From positions 24,918-88,917 of the forward strand of contig JAFQNC010000035.1 in assembly GCA_017396085.1 (NCBI GenBank): DNA of 64,000 nt, in the 5' to 3' direction. This document shows, piece after piece, positions 1 to 9,559 of this stretch. The notes beneath the pieces are model-generated. The model was not told the origin of the DNA, did not search any database, and worked only from the letters and a program-made list of their open reading frames with translations. The stretch is from Tidjanibacter sp. (GTDB lineage: Bacteria > Bacteroidota > Bacteroidia > Bacteroidales > Rikenellaceae). Within the stretch, counting starts at the first letter, position 1. Each line of letters starts with the position of its first letter. The translations under genes were made by a program, and so were the position numbers.

Positions 1-982
1 GGGGCTCCACCATCTCCCTCATATTGTAATATTGGTCTTTGAGGGTGAGCCTCACGGTGCCCTCGCCATACTTGCCATTGACGTAGGCGGTGATTTGCTC
101 CATCAAGGCCTTTTTCTGCTCGAAGAGTTCGCGGTTGTGGTCCCTGACGATGTAGCTCAGCTCGGCGTGCTCCACCTCGCCACGCATACCCACCAAGTGG
201 TAGAACCCATCGTAGCCCTCGGTGTGCTCGGGCCTCTGGTGGGCGGGTAGTAGCGAGTTGAGTTCCATTGCTATCTGCATAGCATTGACCATCTTGTCTT
301 TGGCCATACCGGGGTGGATGTTGCGACCGCTCACCTCCCACTTGGCGCTTGCGGCGTTGAAGTTCTCATACTCCAACTCGCCCTCCATACCTCCGTCTAC
401 GGTGTAGCCCACCTGTGCGCCAAAGGCCTCCACATCGAAGTAGTCCACCCCTCGACCAATCTCCTCATCGGGAGTGAAACCGATGCGTACTTTGCCGTGC
501 TGCACCTCGGGGTGCGCAAGCAGATACTCGGCCATAGTCATAATCTCGGCCACGCCGGCCTTGTCATCGGCACCGAGTAGGGTGGTGCCATCGGTGGTAA
601 TGAGGGTGTGGCCCACAAAGAATTTCAGTTCGGGGAACTCCTTGACGGTCATTGTGAGCGAGGGGTTTAGTGCGATGTCGCCACCATCGTAGTCATTCAC
701 AAATTGAGGTTTGACGGCTGCGCCACTCATATCGGGCGAGGTGTCCACGTGGCTGATGAAGCCCACCACGGGGGCGTTCTCGTAACCCTCCGAAGCGGGA
801 ATGGTGCCCATAACGTAGCCGTGTTGGTCCATCACCACCTCGGTAAGTCCGAGTCCAATCATCTCCTCCTTGAGCGCACGGAGCAACACGAGTTGCTTGT
901 CGGTGGAGGGAAATGTTATGCTGTTTTCATCGCTCTGCGTGTCGTAGGCGACATATTTCAGAAATCTCTCTTTCAGTTCCAT
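1..982 (-). CDS. pepT: Peptidase T (tripeptide aminopeptidase), 3' end cut by window edge
   Basis: Cytoplasmic zinc aminopeptidase of the M20B family that releases the N-terminal residue of tripeptides. The visible 327 residues begin MELKERFLKYVAYDTQS and show the metal-site segments HVDTSP and GADDKAG, the catalytic region with TPDEEIG, and the dimerization domain. The start is the ATG read from 982. The reading frame runs off position 1, so roughly the last fifth of a usual 405-410 residue protein is missing. It lies 67 bp downstream of the oligopeptide transporter on the same strand and may be co-transcribed with it, which makes an import-then-hydrolyse pair. Family assignment is secure; the coupling is inference. 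Confidence 0.93.
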   Translation of the reverse strand, partial: MELKERFLKYVAYDTQSDENSITFPSTDKQLVLLRALKEEMIGLGLTEVVMDQHGYVMGTIPASEGYENAPVVGFISHVDTSPDMSGAAVKPQFVNDYDGGDIALNPSLTMTVKEFPELKFFVGHTLITTDGTTLLGADDKAGVAEIMTMAEYLLAHPEVQHGKVRIGFTPDEEIGRGVDYFDVEAFGAQVGYTVDGGMEGELEYENFNAASAKWEVSGRNIHPGMAKDKMVNAMQIAMELNSLLPAHQRPEHTEGYDGFYHLVGMRGEVEHAELSYIVRDHNRELFEQKKALMEQITAYVNGKYGEGTVRLTLKDQYYNMREMVEP

Positions 983-990
983 AGTTATTA

Positions 991-1022
991 GTCTACTGTC
1001 GACCGTCTACCGTCGACCGTCT
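991..1022. repeat. 14-bp tandem repeat, 2.3 copies
   Basis: Two near-identical 14-bp units (one mismatch, T/C) plus a 4-bp partial copy fill most of the 67-bp gap between the OPT transporter and pepT. Each unit contains GTCGAC. No function is evident; it is one of several kinds of short tandem repeat that occupy intergenic gaps in this window. Confidence 0.6.
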
Positions 1023-1049
1023 ATTAAATCGGTGAATAGTTTTCCTCTC

Positions 1050-3044
1050 TTAATTCTTCACTCTCTTCGAGTCCCAGATGAAGTATGCAATCAGGGCTGC
1101 GTAGGTGGCAAGGCCAACCCACTGTGCGCCATTCGAGGCGAACCACTCACCCATAAATGGGTCTACGCCAACGTACTTCAGCACGGCACTAACCACGCCC
1201 ATCAGAGCACCACCGGCAATGAAGCCCGAAGCGATAAGGGTACCCCTGTCGCCCCTCTTCTTATTGACCTCTGCATCCTTCGAGCGAGTGGTAACAAACC
1301 AACTGATAAGACCACCCACCAACAGCGGTGCGTTGAGTTCCAACGGGATGAACATACCCAGCGCAAAGGCCAATGCGGGCACGCCAATCATAGTGAGGAT
1401 GAGCGAGAGAGCCGCACCTGCAAAGTAGAGCATCCAAGGAGTTACGCCACCTGTCATCAGGGGCTTAATCACAGCGGCCATAGCGTTGGCCTGAGGTGCA
1501 ACGAGCGCACCCTCGCCGGTGAAGCCATAGGTCTTGTTGAGCACCATCATCACACCTGCCACAGTGGCTGCCGACACCAGAGTACCGAGGAATTTCCAAC
1601 TCTCCTGCTTCTTGGGGGTTGTGCCCACCCAGTAGCCAATTTTCAGGTCGGTAACAAAGCCGCCCGCCATACTCAATGCGGTGCAGACCACACCACCGAT
1701 AATCATCGCTGCGGTCATACCGCTCTCGCCCTCCAAGCCGATGCTCACAAGTACAAGCGAGGCCAAAATGAGGGTCATCAGAGTCATACCACTCACGGGG
1801 TTGCTACCCACAATGGCAATGGCGTTGGCGGCAACGGTGGTGAAGAGGAAGGCAATCACAAAGACCACCAACAGCGCAATGGCCGACATCCACCAGTTGC
1901 CCAACACACCGATGCGGAAGAATACAAGGGTGGTGATGAGCACGGCAATGAGCACAGCCAAGATGGTGCGCATCGAGATGTCCTTGTCGGTACGCTTCTC
2001 CTCTGCGCCACTCTTCTTGCCTTTGAGTTCGCTCACGGCCATACCGAGCGAGTTCTTGATTATGCCCGCCTGCTTGACGATGCCGATGATACCTGCCATA
2101 GCGATACCACCAATACCGAGGGGCTTACCAATGTAGGCAAAGAGGTTCTCGGGGGTGAAAATCTGCTGTGGGTTGGCCAGCAGACTCTCGTTGGTGATAC
2201 CGAGCAGCGCCACGAGCCTTGCGGCATCGAAACTACCCTCCAACGAGCCCACCATAGGTACCACCACAAACCACACAAGGAACGAGCCTGCGCAGATGAA
2301 GGCAGCATATTTGAGGCCCACGATGTAGCCCAAGCCGAGCACAGCGGCCGAGGTGTTAATCTTGAAGACGGTCTTGAACTGCTCGGCAGCGTGTGCGCCC
2401 CAAGCGGTGATGCGGGTGGTGAGGGTGTCGGCCCACAAGCCGAAGGTGCTCACCACAAAGTCATACAAACCACCAATCAGACCACTCACGGCCAACAGTT
2501 TGGCCTGTCCCTTCTGTCCCTCGCCACTGACGAGCACCTCGGTGGTGGCAGTAGCCTCGGGGAATGGATATTTGCCGTGCATCTCCTTCACAAAGTACTT
2601 GCGGAAGGGAATGAGCAGCACAATGCCCAGCAGGCCACCCAACAGCGAGGAGAGGAAAATCTGGTAGAATTGGGCCTCCAAGCCGAGAATGTAGAGTGCC
2701 GGCAGGGTGAAGATGGCACCTGCCACAATCACACCACTCGATGCGCCAATGCTCTGGATGATGACGTTCTGACCGAGCATATTCTTCTTGCCTGCCACGG
2801 TGCCCACGCCCACGGCGATGATGGCGATGGGGATGGCGGCCTCAAAGACTTGGCCCACCTTCAGTCCGAGGTAGGCTGCTGCTGCCGAGAAGATTATGGC
2901 CATCAGCACACCCATACCCACCGAGTAGGGGGTAACCTCTTTGGGCTTGTCCGAGGCCTTCATAATGGGCACATACTCCTCGCCCTCGGCAAGGGGGCGA
3001 TAGGCGTTTTCGGCCAACTTTTTGATTTGTTTTTGTTCCGACAT
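1050..3044 (-). CDS. OPT-family oligopeptide transporter
   Basis: Inner-membrane secondary transporter of 664 residues, made of many hydrophobic segments separated by short loops, typical of bacterial OPT/YSL-family oligopeptide permeases. The N-terminal part has the family-like stretch AYLGLKVGQVFEAAIPIAI followed by a Gly/Ala/Ser-rich region. The ATG at 3044 (MSEQKQ) is preferred over an in-frame ATG 33 bp upstream, because the upstream extension is charged, unlike the family, and falls next to the probable promoter. It is downstream of an ACT-domain gene and upstream of pepT. Substrates are probably small peptides; YSL-type metal chelates are a less likely alternative. Confidence 0.9.
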   Translation of the reverse strand: MSEQKQIKKLAENAYRPLAEGEEYVPIMKASDKPKEVTPYSVGMGVLMAIIFSAAAAYLGLKVGQVFEAAIPIAIIAVGVGTVAGKKNMLGQNVIIQSIGASSGVIVAGAIFTLPALYILGLEAQFYQIFLSSLLGGLLGIVLLIPFRKYFVKEMHGKYPFPEATATTEVLVSGEGQKGQAKLLAVSGLIGGLYDFVVSTFGLWADTLTTRITAWGAHAAEQFKTVFKINTSAAVLGLGYIVGLKYAAFICAGSFLVWFVVVPMVGSLEGSFDAARLVALLGITNESLLANPQQIFTPENLFAYIGKPLGIGGIAMAGIIGIVKQAGIIKNSLGMAVSELKGKKSGAEEKRTDKDISMRTILAVLIAVLITTLVFFRIGVLGNWWMSAIALLVVFVIAFLFTTVAANAIAIVGSNPVSGMTLMTLILASLVLVSIGLEGESGMTAAMIIGGVVCTALSMAGGFVTDLKIGYWVGTTPKKQESWKFLGTLVSAATVAGVMMVLNKTYGFTGEGALVAPQANAMAAVIKPLMTGGVTPWMLYFAGAALSLILTMIGVPALAFALGMFIPLELNAPLLVGGLISWFVTTRSKDAEVNKKRGDRGTLIASGFIAGGALMGVVSAVLKYVGVDPFMGEWFASNGAQWVGLATYAALIAYFIWDSKRVKN

Positions 3045-3081
3045 AGTTCTATTTTGTTTTAACGTAAAAATCTTCAACCTA

Positions 3082-3089
3082 CAAATATA
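3082..3089 (-). promoter_or_regulatory. Probable -7 box of the OPT transporter gene
   Basis: On the minus strand the sequence reads TATATTTG, matching the Bacteroidetes -7 consensus TAnnTTTG, about 38 bp before the OPT start. No good -33 element is visible at the usual distance, so this is only a moderate call. Confidence 0.4.
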
Positions 3090-3130
3090 GAAAAATAAGT
3101 TGAGAATTTCACATTCCCAACTTATTTTCT
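3089..3130 (-). terminator. Hairpin between ACT-domain gene and OPT gene
   Basis: The arms AAAATAAGTTG (3092-3102) and CAACTTATTTT (3118-3128) form an AT-rich stem with a 15-nt loop. It is 42 bp past the stop of the ACT-domain gene and probably ends its transcript, or acts as an attenuator ahead of the OPT gene. Confidence 0.5.
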
Positions 3131-3171
3131 CTGCGCAATGTTCCTCTGTTTGCGCTATGTCCGGTTTGCCC

Positions 3172-3831
3172 CTATGCTCTCTTGGCGCTCATCAGCACTG
3201 CAAAGGCTTGCTGTATGTCGCTGTCGTTCACCACGATGGTAAACTCGTTGGTGGTGCTGATGACCTCCACGATGTTGATGTTTTCCCACGCCAACTCCTT
3301 GAACAGGTAGTAGTAGACTCCGGGGCAGGAGGTGTTGTCGGAGGGTAGTTTTACGGTAATGAGCGAGAGGTGATTGTTCTTGCAGGTGAGTTGCTCCTCC
3401 TCAAAAAGCTCCTCCACCAGTGGAGAAAGCGAGTCGCTCACCACGAGGGTTGTTTCGTAGATACCCTGCGTGAAGGTGCAGAAGATGTTTTTCATCTGAT
3501 TGACCCTGCCGAGCAGTTCGGCCTGCTTGTGGTGGAGCGAGGCGGAGTTGGCAAAGGTGTAGTCGGCAAGGTTGGACCTCACGGTGATGTCGCCGAGGTT
3601 GTCCACTACGCTCCCGATGTGGGTGGGCGAGATGCTCCCCAAGCGGGGAACAAGGCGGTTGAGCGCCATAATCACTGCACTGTCGTTCACCTCCTTACCC
3701 ACCTGCTGCTCAATCTCCGATTTGAGCGAGCGGGCCAGAGCCGAAAGATTGATGAGCCCCTCCACGAGGGCACCCTCCAAGAAAGGTCTTTTCTTTATGG
3801 CTGCCTCCACGGCAGCGGGAATAGAAATCAT
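3172..3831 (-). CDS. ACT-domain protein, probable amino-acid-responsive regulator
   Basis: A 219-residue soluble protein without signal peptide. The N-terminal 70 or so residues (SALARSLKSEIEQQVGKEV and following) look helical. The C-terminal part resembles the small ligand-binding ACT folds at the end of aspartate kinases, with the stretch ELAWENINIVEVISTTNEF followed by a strand and helix. No kinase domain is present. I know similar stand-alone proteins only as uncharacterized Bacteroidetes proteins. Its place just upstream of a peptide transporter and peptidase T would fit sensing of amino acids, but that is inference. Confidence 0.6.
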   Translation of the reverse strand: MISIPAAVEAAIKKRPFLEGALVEGLINLSALARSLKSEIEQQVGKEVNDSAVIMALNRLVPRLGSISPTHIGSVVDNLGDITVRSNLADYTFANSASLHHKQAELLGRVNQMKNIFCTFTQGIYETTLVVSDSLSPLVEELFEEEQLTCKNNHLSLITVKLPSDNTSCPGVYYYLFKELAWENINIVEVISTTNEFTIVVNDSDIQQAFAVLMSAKRA

Positions 3832-4033
3832 TTTGTGTGTAACTAATTTGTGGTTTGTGGTTGTGTTAAATTGAACGCAGGGGTGGTTGAAAAATTACCC
3901 CCTATGTGCAAATTCACTACAAATATATGCAATTATTCTCAATAATAGCCCACAGAACCGATTTTTTATTCATCCGTTTTGCAATTATTTTTCCGCTCGG
4001 AACCTAAAATGGTGTGCGAGAGGGGAGGAGGGG

Positions 4034-4064
4034 TTTGAAACTCCGCAAAAAAAATGTACCTTTG
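4034..4064 (+). promoter_or_regulatory. lepA promoter
   Basis: TTTG at 4034-4037 and TACCTTTG at 4057-4064 are separated by 19 nt, which matches the Bacteroidetes primary-sigma consensus exactly. Transcription should begin near 4070, giving an RNA leader of about 20 nt before lepA. Confidence 0.8.
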
Positions 4065-4090
4065 CGTGATATTATGTTCAATAGAAAGAG

Positions 4091-5878
4091 ATGAAAAACA
4101 TTCGCAACTTTTGTATAATCGCCCACATTGACCACGGTAAGAGTACCTTGGCCGACCGACTGCTCGAGCAAACCGCAACCCTCACCGAGAGGGAACTGCA
4201 AAATCAGGTGCTCGATGATATGGACCTTGAGAGGGAGAAGGGTATCACCATCAAGAGCCACGCCATTCAGATGCAGTACGTCAAGGGGAGTGAGACCTAC
4301 ACCCTCAACCTCATCGACACCCCCGGACACGTGGACTTCTCCTATGAGGTATCGCGTGCCATAGCCTCGTGCGAGGGCGCACTGCTGGTGGTGGATGCCT
4401 CGCAGGGTATTCAGGCTCAGACTATTTCCAACCTCTACCTCGCATTGGAGCACGATTTGGAGATTATCCCCGTAATCAACAAGATTGATATGGAGTCGGC
4501 TATGGTGGACGAGGTGAAGGACCAGATTGTGGAACTGCTCGGTTGCGATGAGAGTGAGATATTGTGTGCCTCGGCCCGCACGGGTGTGGGTATTGAGGAG
4601 ATTTTGGACGCCATTGTGGAGCGAGTGCCTGCCCCCAAGGGAGATGAAAATGCCCCCTTGCAGGCTCTGATTTTCGACTCCGTGTTCAACTCCTACCGTG
4701 GCATCATCGGCTACTTCCGCGTGATGAACGGCACCATCCGCAAGGGCGACCGAGTGAAGTTCTTCAACACGGGCTCGGAGTATGACGCCGATGAGATTGG
4801 CGTGCTGAAACTCAAGTTTGTGCAGCAGGATGAGATTAAGGCCGGCAACGTGGGCTACATTATGTCGGGCATCAAGGCCTCCAAGGATGTGAAGGTGGGC
4901 GACACCATCACCCACGTGGAACGTCCCTGCACGGAGGGCGTGGAGGGCTTTGAGGATGTCAAGCCTATGGTCTTTGCGGGTGTCTACCCCGTGGATGCAA
5001 GCGAGTATGAGGACCTTCGTGCCTCGCTTGAGAAACTCCAACTCAACGATGCTTCGCTGACCTTTGAGCCGGAGAGTTCGTTGGCTCTGGGCTTCGGTTT
5101 TAGGTGCGGTTTTTTGGGACTGCTCCATATGGAGATTGTGCAGGAGAGGCTTTATAGGGAGTTTGATATGGATGTGATTACCACCGTGCCCAACGTATCC
5201 TTCAAGGTAACGACCAAGAGGGGCGAGGTGGTGGATGTACACAACCCCTCGGGCCTGCCCGACCTCACGCTGGTGGAGAAGATTGAGGAGCCCTACATCC
5301 GTGCCCAGATTATCACCAAGACCGACTACCTCGGTGCTGTCATCAAACTCTGCATCGACAAGCGTGGTACGCTGGTAAATCAGGTGTTCCTCGGCCCCGA
5401 GAGGGTGGAGATTAACTTCGATATGCCCCTTTCGGAGATTGTGTTCGACTTCTACGACAAACTCAAGAGTATCTCGCGCGGTTATGCCTCGTTTGACTAC
5501 CACCAGATTGGCTACCGAGAGAGCAAACTCTCCAAACTCGACATACTGCTCAACGGCGAGCCTGTGGATGCGCTCTCTTCGCTCATCTACACCGACCACG
5601 CCTACGATTTTGGTCGCAAGATGTGTGAGAAACTCAAGGAACTCATCCCCCGCCAGCAGTTCGACATTGCCATTCAGGCGGCCATTGGTGCGAAGATTAT
5701 TGCTCGTGAGACGGTGCGTCAGGTGCGTAAGGATGTTACGGCCAAGTGCTATGGTGGCGACATCAGCCGTAAGCGCAAACTGCTGGAGAAGCAGAAGAAG
5801 GGTAAGAAACGTATGCGTCAGATTGGCAACGTGCAGGTGCCCCAATCGGCCTTCCTTGCCGTGCTGAAGATGGACTAA
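4091..5878 (+). CDS. lepA: Elongation factor 4 (LepA)
   Basis: Ribosome-associated translational GTPase of 595 residues, the usual LepA length. The G domain carries AHIDHGKS (about 11-18), DTPGH (76-80) and NKID (130-133), followed by EF-G-like domains II, III and V and the LepA-specific C-terminal domain rich in Lys/Arg ([19 protein letters not shown]). It acts on the elongating ribosome under stress. It has its own promoter and a short leader. The next gene begins 66 bp downstream on the same strand with no clear terminator, so read-through into the polysaccharide genes is possible. Confidence 0.98.
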   Translation: MKNIRNFCIIAHIDHGKSTLADRLLEQTATLTERELQNQVLDDMDLEREKGITIKSHAIQMQYVKGSETYTLNLIDTPGHVDFSYEVSRAIASCEGALLVVDASQGIQAQTISNLYLALEHDLEIIPVINKIDMESAMVDEVKDQIVELLGCDESEILCASARTGVGIEEILDAIVERVPAPKGDENAPLQALIFDSVFNSYRGIIGYFRVMNGTIRKGDRVKFFNTGSEYDADEIGVLKLKFVQQDEIKAGNVGYIMSGIKASKDVKVGDTITHVERPCTEGVEGFEDVKPMVFAGVYPVDASEYEDLRASLEKLQLNDASLTFEPESSLALGFGFRCGFLGLLHMEIVQERLYREFDMDVITTVPNVSFKVTTKRGEVVDVHNPSGLPDLTLVEKIEEPYIRAQIITKTDYLGAVIKLCIDKRGTLVNQVFLGPERVEINFDMPLSEIVFDFYDKLKSISRGYASFDYHQIGYRESKLSKLDILLNGEPVDALSSLIYTDHAYDFGRKMCEKLKELIPRQQFDIAIQAAIGAKIIARETVRQVRKDVTAKCYGGDISRKRKLLEKQKKGKKRMRQIGNVQVPQSAFLAVLKMD

Positions 5879-5944
5879 AACCCCACAAGTGAGGCTTTGG
5901 CTGCCCGCTAAAATACCCAAACGAAAGCCCCCATAAAAGAGAGA

Positions 5945-6496
5945 ATGAACAAACTGAAGAAACTGCTGTGGCGCAGAGCGTGGAAAAGGCAACATCCCAC
6001 CGTTGAACTATGTGCCCCACACAATATCACTAACCCACAAAACCTCATCCTCGGCGAGCACATCTACATTGGTCCCGAGGCGTGGTTTAGTCTGCGTGGC
6101 AAGTGCCGCATCGGCTCCGGAACAATCTTCGGTCCGCGTTGCCGCATCCACACCTCCAACCATCGCTACGAGGGTGATATGTTGCCCTACGACCACGTCT
6201 ATGTGGTCAAAGATGTCTGCATTGGGGAGAATGTGTGGATTGGTGCCGATGTGTCGATTATGCCCGGCGTGAGCATTGGTGAGGGTGCTGTGGTGGCAGC
6301 GTGCAGTTGTGTTACGAAGGATGTGCCACCGCTGGCTGTGGTGGGAGGCAACCCCGCACGTGTCATCAAGTACCGCAATGCCGACACCTACTACCAACTC
6401 AAAGCCGAGGGACAAATCTATATGGCCCTCAAGGCGCAAGGCAAAACCATAACGAATGAAGAACAAAGGTGTGAATACCACTCGCAAGAGGAGTAG
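5945..6496 (+). CDS. Hexapeptide-repeat acyltransferase, maltose/serine acetyltransferase type
   Basis: A 183-residue left-handed beta-helix acyltransferase. Hexapeptide turns run from about residue 35 to 130 ([35 protein letters not shown]), ending in the [13 protein letters not shown] signature of the NodL/LacA/WbbJ-type O-acetyltransferases. The likely donor is acetyl-CoA and the acceptor a sugar of a surface polysaccharide. It overlaps the following pyruvyl-transferase gene by 41 bp, and the third gene overlaps in turn, so these three form a tight transcription unit. The exact acceptor cannot be told. Confidence 0.85.
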   Translation: MNKLKKLLWRRAWKRQHPTVELCAPHNITNPQNLILGEHIYIGPEAWFSLRGKCRIGSGTIFGPRCRIHTSNHRYEGDMLPYDHVYVVKDVCIGENVWIGADVSIMPGVSIGEGAVVAACSCVTKDVPPLAVVGGNPARVIKYRNADTYYQLKAEGQIYMALKAQGKTITNEEQRCEYHSQEE

Positions 6497-7604
6497 ACCC
6501 CGGGTGTTGGTCTATGCCTACCTCTACGTCAATCTTGGGGATGACCTCTTGGTGAGAATTCTGACCGAGCGATACCCCGATGTTGATTTCTATCTCTTTA
6601 CCTCCACCGACTATGGTCGCATTGTGGACCGCCCCAACCTGCACCTTATTCGCCGCAACCGCCTAAATCGCATCTTTGCCGCACACCTTCCATATCAATA
6701 TAGGTGCTACAAGTTTGATGCGGTGGTCTACATCGGAGGCTCCATATTTATGGAGAGGGGAGAGAGTGGAATGTGTACCACCACCCGCAACTTGCGCCTG
6801 CTGCGCAAGGCATTTCCGAAGTTGCCCCTGCACATCGTAGGGTGCAACTATGGCCCTGAGCAAACGCCCCAATTCAGGCGTGAGGTGGAGAGCGTGTTGG
6901 GGTTTGTGGAGTCGGTATGTATGCGCGATACCTACTCCTACAACCTCTTTGCCTCCAACCCCGTGGTGTCGTGTGCGCCCGATGTGGTGTTCAACCTCGG
7001 ACTCTCGCCCGCTGTGAAGGAACACAAGGAGTTGGGGAGTGCTGTGGGGAGAGAAAAAGCGCAAGTGGCTGTGGCCCTCTCGGTCATTGACCTTGCCACT
7101 CGCCCAATGCTTGACCGCTATACGGCTCGCTATGAGGAGATGATGGCCCAGATTGTGCGCCGCTATGTGGCCCAAGGCCACTCCGTGAGGTTGCTTTCGT
7201 TTTGCAGTGCCGAGGGAGATGTGGCTGCTTGTGAGCGCATTGTGGCAATGCTCGGAGAGGAGTGTGGCACAAAGGTTGAGGTGGCCCGCTACGAGGGCGA
7301 CATCGACAGTTTTCTTGCCACGATTCGTTCCTCCTCGGTGCTCTATGCCACCCGCTTCCACGCAACCATACTCGGTGCCCTCTTTGGGATACCCACCATC
7401 CCCATAATCTACAGCGACAAGACTCAACACGTGCTTGACGACATAGGGTGGTTGGGCGACACGCTTGACTTGCGCAATCCGTGTACCGACATTGAGGAGT
7501 TGCAACCGCATAGGCTCGATGAGGGCACACTTGCACGACTTCGCACCGAGGCTGCCGGGCAGTTTGCATCGTTGGATAAAATGTTTGAACAATGCCCCAA
7601 ATAA
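6456..7604 (+). CDS. Polysaccharide pyruvyl transferase family protein
   Basis: A 382-residue soluble protein of the polysaccharide pyruvyl transferase (WcaK/CsaB-like) family. Features are the N-terminal [11 protein letters not shown] loop, a middle stretch with [11 protein letters not shown], and the C-terminal segment [21 protein letters not shown], which is the most conserved part of the family. It would transfer a pyruvyl group from phosphoenolpyruvate to a sugar and make the polysaccharide acidic. The first 15 residues are basic and overlap the upstream gene by 41 bp; a later non-ATG start would shorten the overlap. Co-location with an acetyltransferase and a GT2 enzyme supports a glycan-decoration role. 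Confidence 0.85.
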   Translation: MKNKGVNTTRKRSRPRVLVYAYLYVNLGDDLLVRILTERYPDVDFYLFTSTDYGRIVDRPNLHLIRRNRLNRIFAAHLPYQYRCYKFDAVVYIGGSIFMERGESGMCTTTRNLRLLRKAFPKLPLHIVGCNYGPEQTPQFRREVESVLGFVESVCMRDTYSYNLFASNPVVSCAPDVVFNLGLSPAVKEHKELGSAVGREKAQVAVALSVIDLATRPMLDRYTARYEEMMAQIVRRYVAQGHSVRLLSFCSAEGDVAACERIVAMLGEECGTKVEVARYEGDIDSFLATIRSSSVLYATRFHATILGALFGIPTIPIIYSDKTQHVLDDIGWLGDTLDLRNPCTDIEELQPHRLDEGTLARLRTEAAGQFASLDKMFEQCPK

Positions 7605-8524
7605 GTATCATAATCCCCGTCTACAATGCCGAGGCACACTTGGCGCAGACCATTGAGAGCGTGCTCGCCCAGAGGGGTGTGGCCGACTTTGAGTTGCTGT
7701 TGGTCAATGATGGCAGCCGAGATGGTAGCCTTGCCGTGTGTGGCGCCTTTGCGGCAAAGGATGCACGCATCAAGGTGATTGACAAGGAGAATGGGGGAGT
7801 GAGTTCGGCCCGCAATGCGGGACTTGATGCCGCCACGGGCGAGTGGGTGATGTTTGTGGATGCCGATGACTCGCTCACGCCCGATGCTTTGGAGGTGTGC
7901 CTGCCACACTTGCAAAATAGTGATATTGTGCGCTTTGCGGTGGTGGACCTCTTTGCCGATGGCTCCACCCGCCCACGCAAATTGCGCAGGGCTTGTTCGC
8001 AACAACAACTTCTTCGCCAGACACTTGGCCACGCCACTATGGTGTCGGTGTGCGCTTCGCTCTTTCGCCGTTCACTCTTTCAGCACCACCACATACGCTT
8101 TGACGAGGGGGTGCGCTATGGCGAAGACTGGCTTGTGTTTGCCCGCCTTGTGGCCCACAGCCATAGGGTAAAACTACTGCCCCACAAGCGTTGCTACGTC
8201 TACAACCGCTCCAACGAGCAGAGTTGCTCCAACACCATCAACATTGCGGGCCACATTGAGGCGCTGGAAGTGGTTGAGGTGTTGCGCAAGGAGTTTGGCC
8301 CCCGCTATGAGAGGGACTACTGTCGTGCCCGCTGCCGCTTGGGGTATGCTTTTTTGAAGGAGTGTGGACCCGAGGAGTGTGCCCGCCTGTGGGCCACCCA
8401 CAGCCACAGGGTTGCTCCCATCACCCTCCACGACACTCTCTGCGCCCGCCGTGTGCGCCTTCGCCGCCGTGTGCGCCTCTCCAAACTCGCAAGGCGAATT
8501 GAGCAGTTGAGGAGTGAACGGTAG
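7592..8524 (+). CDS. Glycosyltransferase family 2
   Basis: A 310-residue GT-A fold enzyme. It begins with [21 protein letters not shown], has the nucleotide-binding LLVNDGSRDGS stretch, the ENGGVSSARNAGL segment and the DXD-like metal site DADDS near residue 90. The C-terminal third is rich in Arg and may contact membrane lipid. The start overlaps the pyruvyl transferase by 13 bp. Sugar donor and acceptor are unknown. It is the last gene of the lepA-side unit and is followed by a strong hairpin. Confidence 0.92.
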   Translation: MPQISIIIPVYNAEAHLAQTIESVLAQRGVADFELLLVNDGSRDGSLAVCGAFAAKDARIKVIDKENGGVSSARNAGLDAATGEWVMFVDADDSLTPDALEVCLPHLQNSDIVRFAVVDLFADGSTRPRKLRRACSQQQLLRQTLGHATMVSVCASLFRRSLFQHHHIRFDEGVRYGEDWLVFARLVAHSHRVKLLPHKRCYVYNRSNEQSCSNTINIAGHIEALEVVEVLRKEFGPRYERDYCRARCRLGYAFLKECGPEECARLWATHSHRVAPITLHDTLCARRVRLRRRVRLSKLARRIEQLRSER

Positions 8525-8557
8525 GAATGATAGGAGTAATAGAAGATGTATTATAGC

Positions 8558-8591
8558 ACAAGGGCACAGCCTTAATAGGTTGTGCCCTTGT
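8558..8591. terminator. Bidirectional terminator between convergent genes
   Basis: Arms ACAAGGGCACAGCC (8558-8571) and GGTTGTGCCCTTGT (8578-8591) form a near-perfect 14-bp stem with a 6-nt loop. It sits between the convergent GT2 and lipid-kinase genes and can serve both strands. Confidence 0.75.
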
Positions 8592-8615
8592 ACTTTATGT
8601 GGGTATTCGCCCCTC

Positions 8616-9554
8616 TTATGGTACGATAATCGTGAGCCTCTTGTCCTCAATCTCGTAGCGCACGGGAGTGGTGCCGAGTGGTTCGCCATCGACCTCCACC
8701 TCACGCACATCCTCACTCGCAACCTCAATCAAGCGGCCCTGATAGCGGTGTACTTTCTTGACGCTGTAAATCTTACCATCGTAGAGCCTGCCAACCACCG
8801 TAACAATCTTCGGTAGCGACATTCGGTCAATCACAGTGCAGTCCAACAGCCCATCATCGGCCAGCGAGAGGGGCAACTGTTGCATACCGCCACCATTGTA
8901 CTGGCCAATGCCTATTGAAGAACTCATAATCAGCCCCTCCTGCACCTGCGCTCCGTCTACCTTGATGGACATCTTGCACGAGCGGTAGCCGAGCACCGAC
9001 TTGGCCAACTGCAACATATAGGCCATCTTGCCATTCTTGCCCTTGTCCTTCATCTTGCACACCTCGAGGTTTACGGCAGCGTCAAGACCTGTGCCCGCCA
9101 CGTTTACACAGTAGCGGCTCTCCTCCTCCCCACTGCGGCCAACGAAGGTTGCTTTGGCAACGTCTTGCGTGAAGCTCTTGCCCGCAACAATCACATCCAC
9201 AGCCTTCTCATACTCGGTGGGAATTCCATAGGAGCGTATCCAGTCGTTGCCCGTACCAACGGCAATCACACTCATACGTACCTCCGTGGAGGGCACACTC
9301 TGCTGGGTGAGGATACCATTGGCTACCTCGTGAACGGTGCCATCACCACCCACGGCAATAAGGTTTCTATATCCATCTTCCTCAATACCCCTCTGGGCGA
9401 GTTCTATGGCGTGGAAACGGTGGCCCGTAAACACGGTGTCGAACTCGATGCCTTTGGAGTAGAGCATTTGGGCTATTTTGTCCCAATCACGGCCGCACTT
9501 GCCACTGCCCGAGAGCAGATTGACAATGGCGAGCCATCGGTTGTTCTTACTCAT
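8616..9554 (-). CDS. Diacylglycerol kinase-family lipid kinase (YegS/DgkB-like)
   Basis: A 312-residue cytoplasmic lipid kinase. The N-terminal DAGK catalytic domain has VNLLSGSGKCGRDW and the nucleotide-binding GGDGTVHEVANGIL signature at about residues 68-81; the C-terminal beta-sandwich ends with the VEVDGEPLGTTPVRYEI region of the family. It would phosphorylate diacylglycerol or a related membrane lipid. It follows pepD by only 5 bp on the same strand, so the two are probably co-transcribed, without an obvious functional tie. Confidence 0.9.
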   Translation of the reverse strand: MSKNNRWLAIVNLLSGSGKCGRDWDKIAQMLYSKGIEFDTVFTGHRFHAIELAQRGIEEDGYRNLIAVGGDGTVHEVANGILTQQSVPSTEVRMSVIAVGTGNDWIRSYGIPTEYEKAVDVIVAGKSFTQDVAKATFVGRSGEEESRYCVNVAGTGLDAAVNLEVCKMKDKGKNGKMAYMLQLAKSVLGYRSCKMSIKVDGAQVQEGLIMSSSIGIGQYNGGGMQQLPLSLADDGLLDCTVIDRMSLPKIVTVVGRLYDGKIYSVKKVHRYQGRLIEVASEDVREVEVDGEPLGTTPVRYEIEDKRLTIIVP

Positions 9555-9559
9555 CTATC

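Noticed and set aside
1032..3062. Long plus-strand open frame opposite the OPT transporter
   Set aside because: Its protein is His/Gly/Gln-rich and low in hydrophobic order, a shadow of a GC-rich gene; the minus-strand product is a clear membrane transporter.
4004..5995. 663-residue minus-strand open frame over lepA
   Set aside because: Antisense shadow; the plus-strand frame is unmistakable LepA.
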